Source: Aquaticitalea lipolytica
GTDB taxonomy: Bacteria > Bacteroidota > Bacteroidia > Flavobacteriales > Flavobacteriaceae
NCBI RefSeq assembly: GCF_014641635.1
Contig: NZ_BMIC01000001.1
Coordinates: 1 to 64,000 of the forward strand
Direction: 5' to 3'
Length of the DNA stretch: 64,000 nt
Position numbers and translations under genes: made by a program. Below the pieces are notes generated by a model that saw only the letters and a program-made list of their open reading frames with translations, had not been told where the DNA came from and did no database searches. Each line of letters begins with the position of its first letter. The stretch's first letter is position 1. This document shows positions 44,731 to 52,755 of this stretch, piece by piece.

Positions 44731-45054
44731 ATGGAAAAACAACAATTACCAAATTCAACCTTAATTTTAGTTTTCGGAATTATATCAATAGTGACCTGCT
44801 GTTGTTATGGTATAATAGGACTAATCTTTGGTATTATCGCCTTAGTTTTAGCTAGTAAAGCAACAAAATTATATGCAGCAAATCCAGATTTGTATTCAGA
44901 TTACAATAATGTAAAAATCGGTAAAATTCTAGCCATTATTGGATTAGTATTAAACGCTATATATTTATTATACATCGTTTGGATATTCTCAACTATTGGG
45001 TATGAAGGTATTCAAGAAATGCAACAAGAAATGATGCGTAATATGGGACAATAA
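44731..45054 (+). CDS. CCC-motif membrane protein
   Basis: The 107-residue protein carries the characteristic SIVTCCCYGIIGLIFGIIAL triple-cysteine segment in its first helix. A soluble loop (KATKLYAANPDLYSDYNNVKIGK) and a second helix (ILAIIGLVLNAIYLLYIVWIF) follow, with a Met/Gln-rich tail. It matches the Bacteroidota CCC motif membrane protein family, related to DUF4190 proteins. Function unknown. It is second in an operon with the DUF2752 gene and is followed by a terminator. Confidence 0.88.
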   Translation: MEKQQLPNSTLILVFGIISIVTCCCYGIIGLIFGIIALVLASKATKLYAANPDLYSDYNNVKIGKILAIIGLVLNAIYLLYIVWIFSTIGYEGIQEMQQEMMRNMGQ

Positions 45055-45073
45055 CCCTTAATTAAAGTATATT

Positions 45074-45104
45074 AAAAAAGGCTGACGTAACTGTCAGCCT
45101 TTTT
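45074..45104. terminator. Bidirectional terminator after the CCC-motif gene
   Basis: AAAAAAGGCTGAC, 6-base loop, GTCAGCCTTTTT, with T runs on both strands. It serves the CCC-motif gene and the convergent DUF5362 gene. Confidence 0.86.
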
Positions 45105-45126
45105 AGTTTTATGTTTTGATATAAAT

Positions 45127-45570
45127 TTATAACGCAGCTGAAAATAAAGCTATTATAAACATAAGCGCATATAAACTTATAATTACAATTGTAAAAATAC
45201 CAATAAATTTATAGTGATATTTTAAGTTATCGAATGCAGAAGATAAATCGTCATTATTTTTTAAACTTAAAGCTCTTTTCATTTTTCTTGAAAAATTAAA
45301 TAGGTATAATACTGGAAAAAAGTAAATTAATCCAATAAAGACATATATAAGTCCAAAATAACCCATACTAATTCCCATTTCTTCATAAGGATTATTAGGC
45401 ATACTACCCAAAATAGTTCCAAACAATGCTCCGAAAATCACCATAAACCCAATACCTATAAAGCCTATAATAGAAAGAAAATAACTCCAAGTTGATATTT
45501 CTTTTAGACTATCTACAATTTTATTGGAAAAATTTAATTCAAAAGTCTCAAAAACTGATTTTTCTTCCAT
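45127..45570 (-). CDS. DUF5362 membrane protein
   Basis: The 147-residue protein has three to four predicted transmembrane helices (YFLSIIGFIGIGFMVIFGALFGTIL, GYFGLIYVFIGLIYFFPVLYLF, FIGIFTIVIISLYALMFIIALF). The loop FNFSRKMKRALSLKNNDDLSSAFDNLKYHYKFIG is typical of DUF5362. Function is unknown. It follows rocD on the same strand after 3 bases, so it may be co-transcribed, and the pair ends at the terminator at 45074-45104. Confidence 0.85.
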   Translation of the reverse strand: MEEKSVFETFELNFSNKIVDSLKEISTWSYFLSIIGFIGIGFMVIFGALFGTILGSMPNNPYEEMGISMGYFGLIYVFIGLIYFFPVLYLFNFSRKMKRALSLKNNDDLSSAFDNLKYHYKFIGIFTIVIISLYALMFIIALFSAAL

Positions 45571-45573
45571 AAA

Positions 45574-46818
45574 CTATTTCTCAAATTGCTTTAAGGTTTT
45601 TATTATAATACTAATACAATCTAGCAACTCATCTTTTGTCATTACTAAAGGTGGTGCAAAACGAATAATATTACCATGTGTTGGCTTTGCTAATAAACCA
45701 TTATCTCTTAACGCCAAACAAATGTTCCATGCAGTATCGCTATCTTCAGTATCATTTATAACTATAGCATTAAGTAAACCTTTACCTCTTACCAAACTAG
45801 CTATTGAACTAGTATTTATGTACTTCTGTAATTCGCCTCTAAACAATTGCCCTAAAGTTTCGGCATTTTCAGCAAGCCTTTCATCACTAACAACTTCTAA
45901 AGCGGCCATAGCAACTGCAGCAGCTACTGGATTACCTCCAAAAGTACTACCATGATTTCCAGGCTGAATTACTTTCATAATATTGTCATTTGCTAATACA
46001 GCGCTTACAGGATAAGCTCCACCACTTAATGCTTTTCCAAGAATTAAAATATCTGGTTTAACGTTTTCGTGATCAACAGCTAATAGTTTCCCTGTTCTGG
46101 CAATACCAGTTTGCACTTCATCTGCAATAAACAACACATTATACTTTTCACATAATGCTTTTGCTTTTGACAAATACCCTTCACTAGGCACATAAACTCC
46201 AGCTTCTCCTTGAATAGGTTCTACTAAAAATCCTGCAACGTTAGGGTTGTTTTTTAAAGCCGTTTCTAATTCATCTAAATTGTCGTAGTCTATCTTAATA
46301 AATCCATCTGTAAATGGGCCAAAATGTTTACGAGCTACAGGATCATTTGAAAAAGAAATAATAGTTGTTGTACGTCCATGAAAGTTGTTTTTGCAAACTA
46401 TAATTTCGGCTTCTTTATTTTCTATTCCTTTTACTTCGTAAGCCCATTTTCTACAAATTTTCAAAGCAGTTTCAACTGCTTCTGCACCTGTATTCATTGG
46501 TAACAACTTATCAAATCCAAAATACTCACAAGCAAATTTCTCATATTTGCCAAGCATATCGTTATGAAAAGCCCTAGATGTTAATGCTAAGGTTTTTGAT
46601 TGTTCTATCAAGGCATTTACAATTTTTGGATGACAATGTCCTTGATTTACTGCTGAGTAAGCTGATAAAAAATCATAATATTTTTTACCCTCTACATCCC
46701 AAACATACACACCTTCTCCTCTACTTAGTACTACTGGTAATGGATGGTAATTATGTGCACCATACTTGTTTTCTAAATCTATCGCTTGTTGCGATGTTAA
46801 TTGGTCTAAAACAGCCAT
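45574..46818 (-). CDS. rocD: Ornithine aminotransferase
   Basis: The 414-residue class III PLP aminotransferase converts ornithine and 2-oxoglutarate to glutamate semialdehyde and glutamate. Motifs include [43 protein letters not shown], the [13 protein letters not shown] segment and the PLP lysine in [16 protein letters not shown]. Family length is normal. Upstream on the same strand is a 24-codon ORF in a structured leader. DUF5362 follows. It probably feeds arginine or ornithine carbon into glutamate and proline metabolism. Confidence 0.95.
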   Translation of the reverse strand: MAVLDQLTSQQAIDLENKYGAHNYHPLPVVLSRGEGVYVWDVEGKKYYDFLSAYSAVNQGHCHPKIVNALIEQSKTLALTSRAFHNDMLGKYEKFACEYFGFDKLLPMNTGAEAVETALKICRKWAYEVKGIENKEAEIIVCKNNFHGRTTTIISFSNDPVARKHFGPFTDGFIKIDYDNLDELETALKNNPNVAGFLVEPIQGEAGVYVPSEGYLSKAKALCEKYNVLFIADEVQTGIARTGKLLAVDHENVKPDILILGKALSGGAYPVSAVLANDNIMKVIQPGNHGSTFGGNPVAAAVAMAALEVVSDERLAENAETLGQLFRGELQKYINTSSIASLVRGKGLLNAIVINDTEDSDTAWNICLALRDNGLLAKPTHGNIIRFAPPLVMTKDELLDCISIIIKTLKQFEK

Positions 46819-46834
46819 TTTAATCTTGTTTAAA

Positions 46835-46909
46835 TTAATAAAATAACCATTCCTTATCTACCTTTATTCTTTCGAAGAGTCCGAAAAAGCAGCGTGGGAA
46901 AGAAATCAT
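46835..46909 (-). CDS. 24-residue small ORF in the rocD leader
   Basis: ATG at 46909-46907 opens a 24-codon ORF ending in TAA at 46837-46835, 16 bases before the rocD ATG. The peptide begins [16 protein letters not shown] and ends DKEWLFY. It is rich in aromatic residues (5 Phe, 1 Trp, 1 Tyr) and codons for Pro, Arg, Cys, Gly and Leu that are GC-richer than the surrounding genes (CCA CGC TGC, GGA CTC TTC). The same bases can form two hairpins. It may be a leader peptide, a structured RNA or both. It is not a recognised family. Translation is not proven. Confidence 0.4.
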   Translation of the reverse strand: MISFPRCFFGLFERIKVDKEWLFY

Positions 46910-46922
46910 CCCTAAAGGCTGC
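46868..46922 (-). promoter_or_regulatory. Structured element upstream of rocD
   Basis: Read on the minus strand: GCAGC (46922-46918) pairs with GCTGC (46893-46889). Inside it GGGA (46912-46909) pairs with TCCC (46899-46896). TTTTTCG (46888-46882) pairs with CGAAAGA (46874-46868), including one G-U pair that is a mismatch on the plus strand. No T run follows. It could be a riboswitch, a T-box-like or leader-peptide attenuator, or just RNA stability structure. I do not recognise a known class. Confidence 0.4.
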
Positions 46923-46972
46923 AAATTAGTAAATCTTAATTTATTTTTTAGACTTTTTACTGCCAATTATTC

Positions 46973-46980
46973 TATTTTTG
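46973..46980 (+). promoter_or_regulatory. Predicted -7 element of rlmD
   Basis: TATTTTTG matches TAnnTTTG and ends 4 bases before the rlmD ATG (TATTTTTG CGCC ATG). The transcript would start at or very near the A of the start codon, so it would be leaderless. Confidence 0.5.
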
Positions 46981-46984
46981 CGCC

Positions 46985-48394
46985 ATGGGAAGAAAAACTA
47001 TTAAGCAAGTCTTTGAGAAAATTGAAGTGATTGATGCAGGAGCAAAAGGTAAAACTATTGCTAAAGCACCTGATGGTAGAGTGATTTTTTTATCTAACGC
47101 TGTTCCTGGAGACATTGTAGACGTGCAAACTCTAAAAAAACGAAAAGCCTATTTTGAAGGTAAAGCCATTGCGTTTCATAAATATTCTGAAAAACGTACT
47201 GAGCCTAAATGCCAACATTTTGGTACTTGTGGTGGTTGCAAATGGCAAGACATGGACTACAAATACCAATTAGAATACAAGCAAAATGAAGTTGTAAACA
47301 ACTTAAAACGTATTGGACATTTACAATTACCAGAAGTTACACCTATTATGGGTTCTGCCGAACAGTATTTTTACAGAAACAAAATGGAGTTCTCATTTAG
47401 TGATAGTAGGTGGTTAACGTTAGAAGAAATTCAATCTGATAGAGATTTAGGAGATAAAAATGCTTTAGGTTTTCATATTCCAGGAATGTGGGACAAAATT
47501 TTGGATGTAAAAAAATGTTGGCTTCAAGAAGATCCATCAAATGATATAAGAAATGCAGTTAAAAAATTCGCTATCGATAATAATCTTGAATTTTTTAATA
47601 CACGTAATCAAACAGGTTTTTTAAGAACAATGATGGTTCGTACCTCTTCAACTGGAGATATCATGATAATGATTCAGTTTTTTAAAGAAGATAAAGCTAA
47701 TCGTGAATTATTATTAGATTTTCTTGCTGAAAGTTTTCCGCAAATAACCTCTTTACAATATGTTATTAATGGAAAAGCGAACGATACTATTTACGATCAA
47801 GACGTTATTTGCTACAAAGGCCAAGATCATATTTTTGAAGATATGGAAGGTTTGAAATTTAAAATTAATGCCAAATCTTTTTATCAAACCAATTCTCAAC
47901 AAGCTTACGAACTTTACAAAGTAACTCGTGATTTTGCAGATTTAAAAGGCGATGAGCTAGTTTACGATTTATATACAGGAACAGGAACCATTGCACAGTT
48001 TGTAGCCAAGCAAGCAAAACGTGTTATTGGCGTAGAAGCTGTACCAGATGCTATTATAGCTGCAAAAGAAAATGCACAATTAAATGGTATTACAAACGTT
48101 GAGTTTTATGTTGGTGATATGAAAAACGTTTTTAATGACGAATTTATAAAACAACATGGTCATCCAGACGTTATTATAACCGATCCACCTCGTGATGGTA
48201 TGCATAAAGATGTTGTGCAACAAATATTAAATATTGCTCCAAATAAAGTGGTTTATGTAAGTTGTAATAGTGCAACACAAGCTAGAGATTTAGAGCTAAT
48301 GGATGCCATGTATAAAGTAACAAAAGTTCAGCCAGTAGATATGTTTCCACAAACACATCATGTTGAAAATGTTGTACTTTTGGAGAAACGATAA
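46985..48394 (+). CDS. rlmD: 23S rRNA (uracil-5-)-methyltransferase RlmD/RumA family
   Basis: The 469-residue enzyme methylates uracil-5 in 23S rRNA (U1939 in Escherichia coli) using SAM. An N-terminal TRAM domain (about 10-65, KIEVIDAGAKGKTIAKAPDGRVIF) is followed by the Fe-S cysteines CQHFGTCGGCKW and KKCW. The methyltransferase domain has YDLYTGTGTIAQFVAK, TDPPRDGMHKDV and the catalytic Cys in VYVSCNSATQARDL. All key residues are present. The promoter is almost on top of the start codon. A DUF6452 gene follows after 18 bases. Confidence 0.94.
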   Translation: MGRKTIKQVFEKIEVIDAGAKGKTIAKAPDGRVIFLSNAVPGDIVDVQTLKKRKAYFEGKAIAFHKYSEKRTEPKCQHFGTCGGCKWQDMDYKYQLEYKQNEVVNNLKRIGHLQLPEVTPIMGSAEQYFYRNKMEFSFSDSRWLTLEEIQSDRDLGDKNALGFHIPGMWDKILDVKKCWLQEDPSNDIRNAVKKFAIDNNLEFFNTRNQTGFLRTMMVRTSSTGDIMIMIQFFKEDKANRELLLDFLAESFPQITSLQYVINGKANDTIYDQDVICYKGQDHIFEDMEGLKFKINAKSFYQTNSQQAYELYKVTRDFADLKGDELVYDLYTGTGTIAQFVAKQAKRVIGVEAVPDAIIAAKENAQLNGITNVEFYVGDMKNVFNDEFIKQHGHPDVIITDPPRDGMHKDVVQQILNIAPNKVVYVSCNSATQARDLELMDAMYKVTKVQPVDMFPQTHHVENVVLLEKR

Positions 48395-48412
48395 ATAGAT
48401 ATACGTTTACAA

Positions 48413-48931
48413 ATGATAAAAAAAATAAGCTTACTTTTAATAGTACTCATTACAATAACACTAAGCTGTGAGCGTGATGATATTTGTGCTGAAGCTACAG
48501 CAACAACTCCGCATTTAATTATTCGTTTTCATGATGCCAGCAATATTACTGCTACAAAAACTGTACGTAGTTTATCAGTAATTGGTGAAGGAAATTCTAC
48601 TAATATAGTTTTTAACACAGTTACAGATTCAATTGTTCTTCCTCTACGATTTCAAAATGAAGGTGAAATTACTACAACTCGTTTTGAATTAAAAAAAGAT
48701 ACAGATTATGATACAGATACAGATGTAAACACGAATTCAAATACTGATATTATAGAAGTAGTTTATACACCACAATTTATATATGTATCAAGAGCTTGTG
48801 GCTATAAAAGCATTTTTAACGACGCTTCTTTAGATATAGAATCTGATACAAACAATTGGATAATTAACAGAGATATTTTAAATACTAGAATAGACAATGA
48901 AAACGCAGCACACATTATTTTATATCATTAA
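48413..48931 (+). CDS. DUF6452 lipoprotein
   Basis: The 172-residue product has a lipobox ITLSCERDD. The family pattern C.... TPHLIIRFHDASN.. KTVRSLSVIGEG.. DSIVLPLRFQNEGEITTTRF and IYVSRACGYKSIFND is that of DUF6452, Bacteroidota lipoproteins of unknown function. It stands directly ahead of the DUF6048 gene and overlaps it by 35 bases, a conserved pair. Probably anchored to the outer membrane, partnering with the DUF6048 protein. rlmD precedes it by 18 bases. Confidence 0.9.
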   Translation: MIKKISLLLIVLITITLSCERDDICAEATATTPHLIIRFHDASNITATKTVRSLSVIGEGNSTNIVFNTVTDSIVLPLRFQNEGEITTTRFELKKDTDYDTDTDVNTNSNTDIIEVVYTPQFIYVSRACGYKSIFNDASLDIESDTNNWIINRDILNTRIDNENAAHIILYH

Positions 48932-49637
48932 CCTTTTAATGATAATAATGTTGCCGCAAACATTATTATCACAACAAGACACAACTACCAAAACAGATAC
49001 TATTATTTCAAAAGAAAAGTATGGTTTACGATTGGGTGGAGATGTTAGTAAATTAGTTCGTTCTTTTGCTGATAAAGACTACAAAGGCTTTGAAGTTAAT
49101 GCTGATTATAGGTTAACAAAAAAAGTATACTTAGCTGGAGAGTTAGGTACAGAAGAGCGAAATCTTAAAAATGATTATTTAAACACTACAACAACAGGAA
49201 GCTATTTTAAAGCTGGTGTAGATATTAATCTATACAAAAACTGGCTAGACATGGAAAACATGATTTATAGTGGTTTTAGAGTTGGTGTAAGCTCGTTTAG
49301 TCAAACCTTAAACAATTATACTGTTTATAATTCTGACCAATATTGGCAAGAACAATTTTCATCAGACATCTCACAAGAATACAAAGGTTTATCAGCAATT
49401 TGGGCTGAATTAATTGTGGGTATTAAGGCAGAAGTCCTAAACAATTTATATGTTGGTGTTAATGCACAACTTAAAGGAATGATTACTCAAGATCAACCTA
49501 CAAACTTCGAAAATTTATATGTTCCAGGATTTAACAGAACTTATGATAGTGGTCGTTTTGGTGTTGGCTTTGGGTACAATATCTCGTATTTAATTCCTAT
49601 TTATAAGAAAGATAAAAAAACGACTGTTAAAGAGTAA
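48897..49637 (+). CDS. DUF6048 outer-membrane protein
   Basis: The 246-residue product has a signal peptide ending near TLLSQQ. The body alternates beta strands (YGLRLGGDVSKLVRSF, YKGFEVNADYRLTKKVYLAGELGTEER, FGVGFGYNISYLIPIY), as in a small outer-membrane barrel. DUF6048 genes usually follow DUF6452 genes. The first 12 codons overlap the end of the DUF6452 gene by 35 bases in another frame, which implies translational coupling. Function unknown. The two proteins are probably a complex in the outer membrane. Confidence 0.88.
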   Translation: MKTQHTLFYIINLLMIIMLPQTLLSQQDTTTKTDTIISKEKYGLRLGGDVSKLVRSFADKDYKGFEVNADYRLTKKVYLAGELGTEERNLKNDYLNTTTTGSYFKAGVDINLYKNWLDMENMIYSGFRVGVSSFSQTLNNYTVYNSDQYWQEQFSSDISQEYKGLSAIWAELIVGIKAEVLNNLYVGVNAQLKGMITQDQPTNFENLYVPGFNRTYDSGRFGVGFGYNISYLIPIYKKDKKTTVKE

Positions 49638-49707
49638 ACACTTCATTTTTCTTATTAGCTAAATCGCTAAAATATTCATATCTTTTGCATAGTAATTAAA
49701 CAGTACT

Positions 49708-50232
49708 ATGGACAAACAATCTATTGCAGATATTTTAGAAGAAAAAAATCAAAATCTTCTTACTTGGTTAGAGAAACAAGATCCAGAAAAATGGCAAAAA
49801 GGCCCAGAAGGCAAATGGACAACTGGTCAGCAAGCACTGCATTTATTGCAAAGTATAAAACCATTAAATGACGCCTTGAGTATGCCAAAATTTTTGCTTC
49901 GTTATAAATTTGGCAAAGCCAATCGTGAGGTTCGTGATTATGAAACGGTTGTACAGCGATACCAAGATAGATTAAAAGAAGCTCAAGGACGCACTTTTAG
50001 AGGATCTCAGAACATGAAAGTGCCAAACTTAAAAGAAAAAGAATATATTTTAACAAGGCTTCAAGTTGAAAACAAAAAGTTACAGTACAAAACAAAAAAG
50101 ATGTCTGATAAAAATTTAGATACGCTTATTTTGCCACATCCATTAATGGGTAAAATGCCTGTTAGAGAAATTATTATGTGGACTGCATATCACATAGAAC
50201 ATCATACAAAAACACTACAAGAGAAATATTAA
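49708..50232 (+). CDS. DinB family protein
   Basis: The 174-residue helical protein has the DinB-like metal-binding residues, with the central His in WTTGQQALHLLQSI and the C-terminal pair in WTAYHIEHHTKTL. Family members use a bound metal, some for thiol transfer (bacillithiol or mycothiol), but Bacteroidota members have unknown substrates. A small barrel-like protein gene follows after 4 bases. Confidence 0.88.
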   Translation: MDKQSIADILEEKNQNLLTWLEKQDPEKWQKGPEGKWTTGQQALHLLQSIKPLNDALSMPKFLLRYKFGKANREVRDYETVVQRYQDRLKEAQGRTFRGSQNMKVPNLKEKEYILTRLQVENKKLQYKTKKMSDKNLDTLILPHPLMGKMPVREIIMWTAYHIEHHTKTLQEKY

Positions 50233-50236
50233 TTTG

Positions 50237-50740
50237 ATGAAATATTGTCTTGTAATTTTATCTTTATTTATACATTCTTATCTGTTTTCTCAAGATATTG
50301 AAGAAAAAAATACTAAACTTGATTTTGCGTTTTCACCAGGTATTATCTTGCAACATCAATTTTTTAGTGATGTAAATGTTATTGTTGGTAAAGTTACAGT
50401 TGATAATGGTAAAATTCCAATTGTTGGTATCTCAGGAGTTAGATTGGGTTTTGAGTCTAACTTTAGAGACGGAAAAGGTTTTATTATTGCTCCAAAAATC
50501 GGATATGAAATTTCAGCAACAATTTTTACTATAAGGTTATCTGCCGCAAATTACTTTAATAATAGCAAATCTGAATTTAGAATTATTCCTGAGTTAGGTA
50601 TTAGTGTATTAGGTTTTGCAAATCTTACTTATGGTTATGGTATTCCAATTAATAAAAGTGATATTTATAAATTAAGTCATCATAGAGTGTCTTTAACCAT
50701 CAATTTAAATAAAAAATTATCACGTGAAGTATTTCAATAG
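50237..50740 (+). CDS. Putative small outer-membrane barrel protein
   Basis: The product from ATG at 50237 has 167 residues with a signal peptide (CLVILSLFIHSYLFSQ). The rest has short alternating strands (LDFAFSPGIILQHQFFSDVNVIVGK, GKGFIIAPKIGYEISATIFTIRLSAANYF, SEFRIIPELGISVLGFANLTYGYG, HRVSLTINLN). That is consistent with a barrel in the outer membrane. An upstream TTG at 50234 would add one residue. It lies 4 bases after the DinB gene. The family is not recognised. Confidence 0.68.
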   Translation: MKYCLVILSLFIHSYLFSQDIEEKNTKLDFAFSPGIILQHQFFSDVNVIVGKVTVDNGKIPIVGISGVRLGFESNFRDGKGFIIAPKIGYEISATIFTIRLSAANYFNNSKSEFRIIPELGISVLGFANLTYGYGIPINKSDIYKLSHHRVSLTINLNKKLSREVFQ

Positions 50741-50784
50741 TAGATTATTAGTAACGTAAGTAAATTGAAGAAATCTTTTTGCCT

Positions 50785-51942
50785 TTAGTTCATATATTTC
50801 CCTTTTTTGCTTCCTTCGTACATAACGTATTTAACTAAACGTGCTTCTAATTTCGCATTTACCAAATGTATTTTACGAGAAGGTCGTAAACCAACATGCT
50901 TTAATGCATCAAGGTTAGAGGTAATAAACCAAGCATCTGTACCTGGATAATTCTGCTTTAAAGTATCTCCAATATTTTTGTAAAAACTTTCCATTTCTAT
51001 ATCTAATCGCTCTCCATAAGGCGGATTAAATACCATATGCAATTTCTCGTCACCTGCTTTTTGAGTTTTAAAGAAATCTTCATGTCGCACTTCAATAAAA
51101 TCTTCTAATTGAGCATTTTTAATATTCTCTTTAGCTTTTGCAACAGCACTTGGCGATTTATCATAACCAATTATTTTATGATGAAAATCTCTGGTTTTTG
51201 TTAATAGCGATTCTTCAATCTTTTCAAACAAATCAACATCCCAATCTTGCCAACGCTCAAAAGCAAATTCTTTACGCATTAAGTTTGGCGGAATATTACA
51301 AGCTATCATTGCTGCTTCTGCCAAAATAGTTCCACTACCACACATTGGATCCATAAAATCGGTTTGTCCATCCCAACCAGAAAGCATTACTAGTCCTGCT
51401 GCTAAGACCTCGTTTATTGGTGCAATATTAGTAGCTGTTTTATAACCACGTTTATGTAACGAATCTCCAGATGTATCTAACGAGATATTACACATATTTC
51501 TATCAATATGTACATTAACTTTTATATCTGGAAATTTTAAATCTACGTTCGGTCGCTCACCTGTTGTATCTCTAAACTTATCTACAATAGCATCTTTTGT
51601 TTTCTGAGCTATATATAGAGAGTGTGTAAATAAATGTGAATGCACAGTAGCATCAACAGCCAATGTCCCTGTAGGCTTAAGGTATTGCTCCCAAGACATG
51701 TTATACAAGTTATCGTATAAATCTTGCTCGTTTTTTACTTTAAATGAATGAATAGGTTTTAGAATTTTAATAGCAGTACGTAAAGCTAAATTACACTTAT
51801 ACATAAAGCCTTTATCACCAACAAAACTAACATTACGCACTCCTACTTTAACATCTCGTGCACCAAGTTGAGTTAATTCTTTTGCTAATAGTTCTTCAAA
51901 GCCAAATAAGGTTTTGGCAACCATACTAAAATTATTATCCAT
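50785..51942 (-). CDS. THUMP-domain class I SAM-dependent RNA methyltransferase (RlmL N-half type)
   Basis: The 385-residue enzyme has an N-terminal THUMP domain (about 40-160, KNEQDLYDNLYNMSWEQYL, DAIVDKFRDTTGERPNV). A Rossmann methyltransferase domain follows with DPMCGSGTILAEAAMIA and the adenine-specific NPPYGERL catalytic motif. This matches the YcbY/YpsC family, in which the N-terminal half of RlmL makes m2G2445 in 23S rRNA. The N-terminal start MDNNFSMVAKTLFGFEELLAKEL is typical. The gene is divergent from another methyltransferase gene, with the two -7 boxes three bases apart. Confidence 0.9.
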   Translation of the reverse strand: MDNNFSMVAKTLFGFEELLAKELTQLGARDVKVGVRNVSFVGDKGFMYKCNLALRTAIKILKPIHSFKVKNEQDLYDNLYNMSWEQYLKPTGTLAVDATVHSHLFTHSLYIAQKTKDAIVDKFRDTTGERPNVDLKFPDIKVNVHIDRNMCNISLDTSGDSLHKRGYKTATNIAPINEVLAAGLVMLSGWDGQTDFMDPMCGSGTILAEAAMIACNIPPNLMRKEFAFERWQDWDVDLFEKIEESLLTKTRDFHHKIIGYDKSPSAVAKAKENIKNAQLEDFIEVRHEDFFKTQKAGDEKLHMVFNPPYGERLDIEMESFYKNIGDTLKQNYPGTDAWFITSNLDALKHVGLRPSRKIHLVNAKLEARLVKYVMYEGSKKGKYMN

Positions 51943-51962
51943 TATTCATCTAATATAGATTA

Positions 51963-51981
51963 CAAAAATAAAGTATTTTTG
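51963..51981. promoter_or_regulatory. Back-to-back divergent -7 elements
   Basis: CAAAAATA (51963-51970; TATTTTTG on the minus strand) and TATTTTTG (51974-51981, plus strand) are separated by only AAG. Each is at the right distance from its own start codon, the THUMP methyltransferase gene and the methyltransferase gene at 52001. Neither has a convincing -33 box. The two promoters could interfere or be controlled together. Confidence 0.5.
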
Positions 51982-52000
51982 CAGTCAGACGAATTAATCG

Positions 52001-52732
52001 ATGACAAAAGAAAAAACACAATGGTACGCTTCATGGTTTGATACACCTTACTACCATATTTTATATAAAGACAGAGATCACGAAGAGGCACACCAATTTA
52101 TGGATAATTTAACCAATTATCTTAATCTTCCTGAAGATGGCAAAGTTTTAGATTTAGCTTGTGGTAAAGGTCGTCATTCGGTGTATCTCAACTCATTAGG
52201 TTATAATGTAACTGGAGTAGACTTATCAGAAAATAGTATAGAATATGCTAAACAATTTGAAAACGACACACTTTGTTTTGAGGTTCATGATATGTGCAAA
52301 CCTTATAATGAAAAGTTTGATGCTGTTTTTAATTTATTTACCAGTTTTGGATATTTTGATAAAGATGAAGATAATTTAAATACTATTAAAGCTATAAAAG
52401 AAGATTTAAACGAGTTTGGTTTTGGTGTTATTGACTTTATGAATACCGATTTTATTATTGAAAATTTAGTTGCTGAAGATGTAAAAACTGTTGAAGGAAT
52501 TGATTTTCATCAAAAACGTTATGTAAAAGATGGTTATATAATTAAAGATATTTCTTTTACTGCTGATGGCGAAGATTATAACTTTCAAGAACGTGTTAAA
52601 GCTTTAACATTGAAAGACTTTGAAGCACTTTTTGAAAAAGCTGGTGTGTTTTTATTAGATGTTTTTGGTGATTACAAATTGAGAAAATATTATAAAACAA
52701 CTTCAGAACGTTTAGTAATGATTTTTAAATAA
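52001..52732 (+). CDS. Class I SAM-dependent methyltransferase
   Basis: The 243-residue soluble enzyme has the SAM-binding motif I VLDLACGKGRHSVYL followed by GYNVTGVDLSENSIEYA and the motif IV-like region FDAVFNLFTSFGYFDKDED. This is the small-molecule or tRNA methyltransferase group of methyltransferase-25 type. The substrate cannot be told from sequence. The C-terminal half carries strands (DFHQKRYVKDGYIIKDISF, DVFGDYKLRKYYKTTSERL) seen in this family. It is followed after 23 bases by the ZIP transporter gene. Confidence 0.9.
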   Translation: MTKEKTQWYASWFDTPYYHILYKDRDHEEAHQFMDNLTNYLNLPEDGKVLDLACGKGRHSVYLNSLGYNVTGVDLSENSIEYAKQFENDTLCFEVHDMCKPYNEKFDAVFNLFTSFGYFDKDEDNLNTIKAIKEDLNEFGFGVIDFMNTDFIIENLVAEDVKTVEGIDFHQKRYVKDGYIIKDISFTADGEDYNFQERVKALTLKDFEALFEKAGVFLLDVFGDYKLRKYYKTTSERLVMIFK

Positions 52733-52755
52733 CCAATATTTGGTATTTTAGCAGT

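Noticed and set aside
45524-45955. Plus-strand ORF of 143 codons across the rocD/DUF5362 boundary
   Set aside because: It lies antisense to two clear genes and has no recognisable domain.
50234-50236. TTG as start of the small barrel gene
   Set aside because: The next codon is ATG and gives a complete signal peptide.
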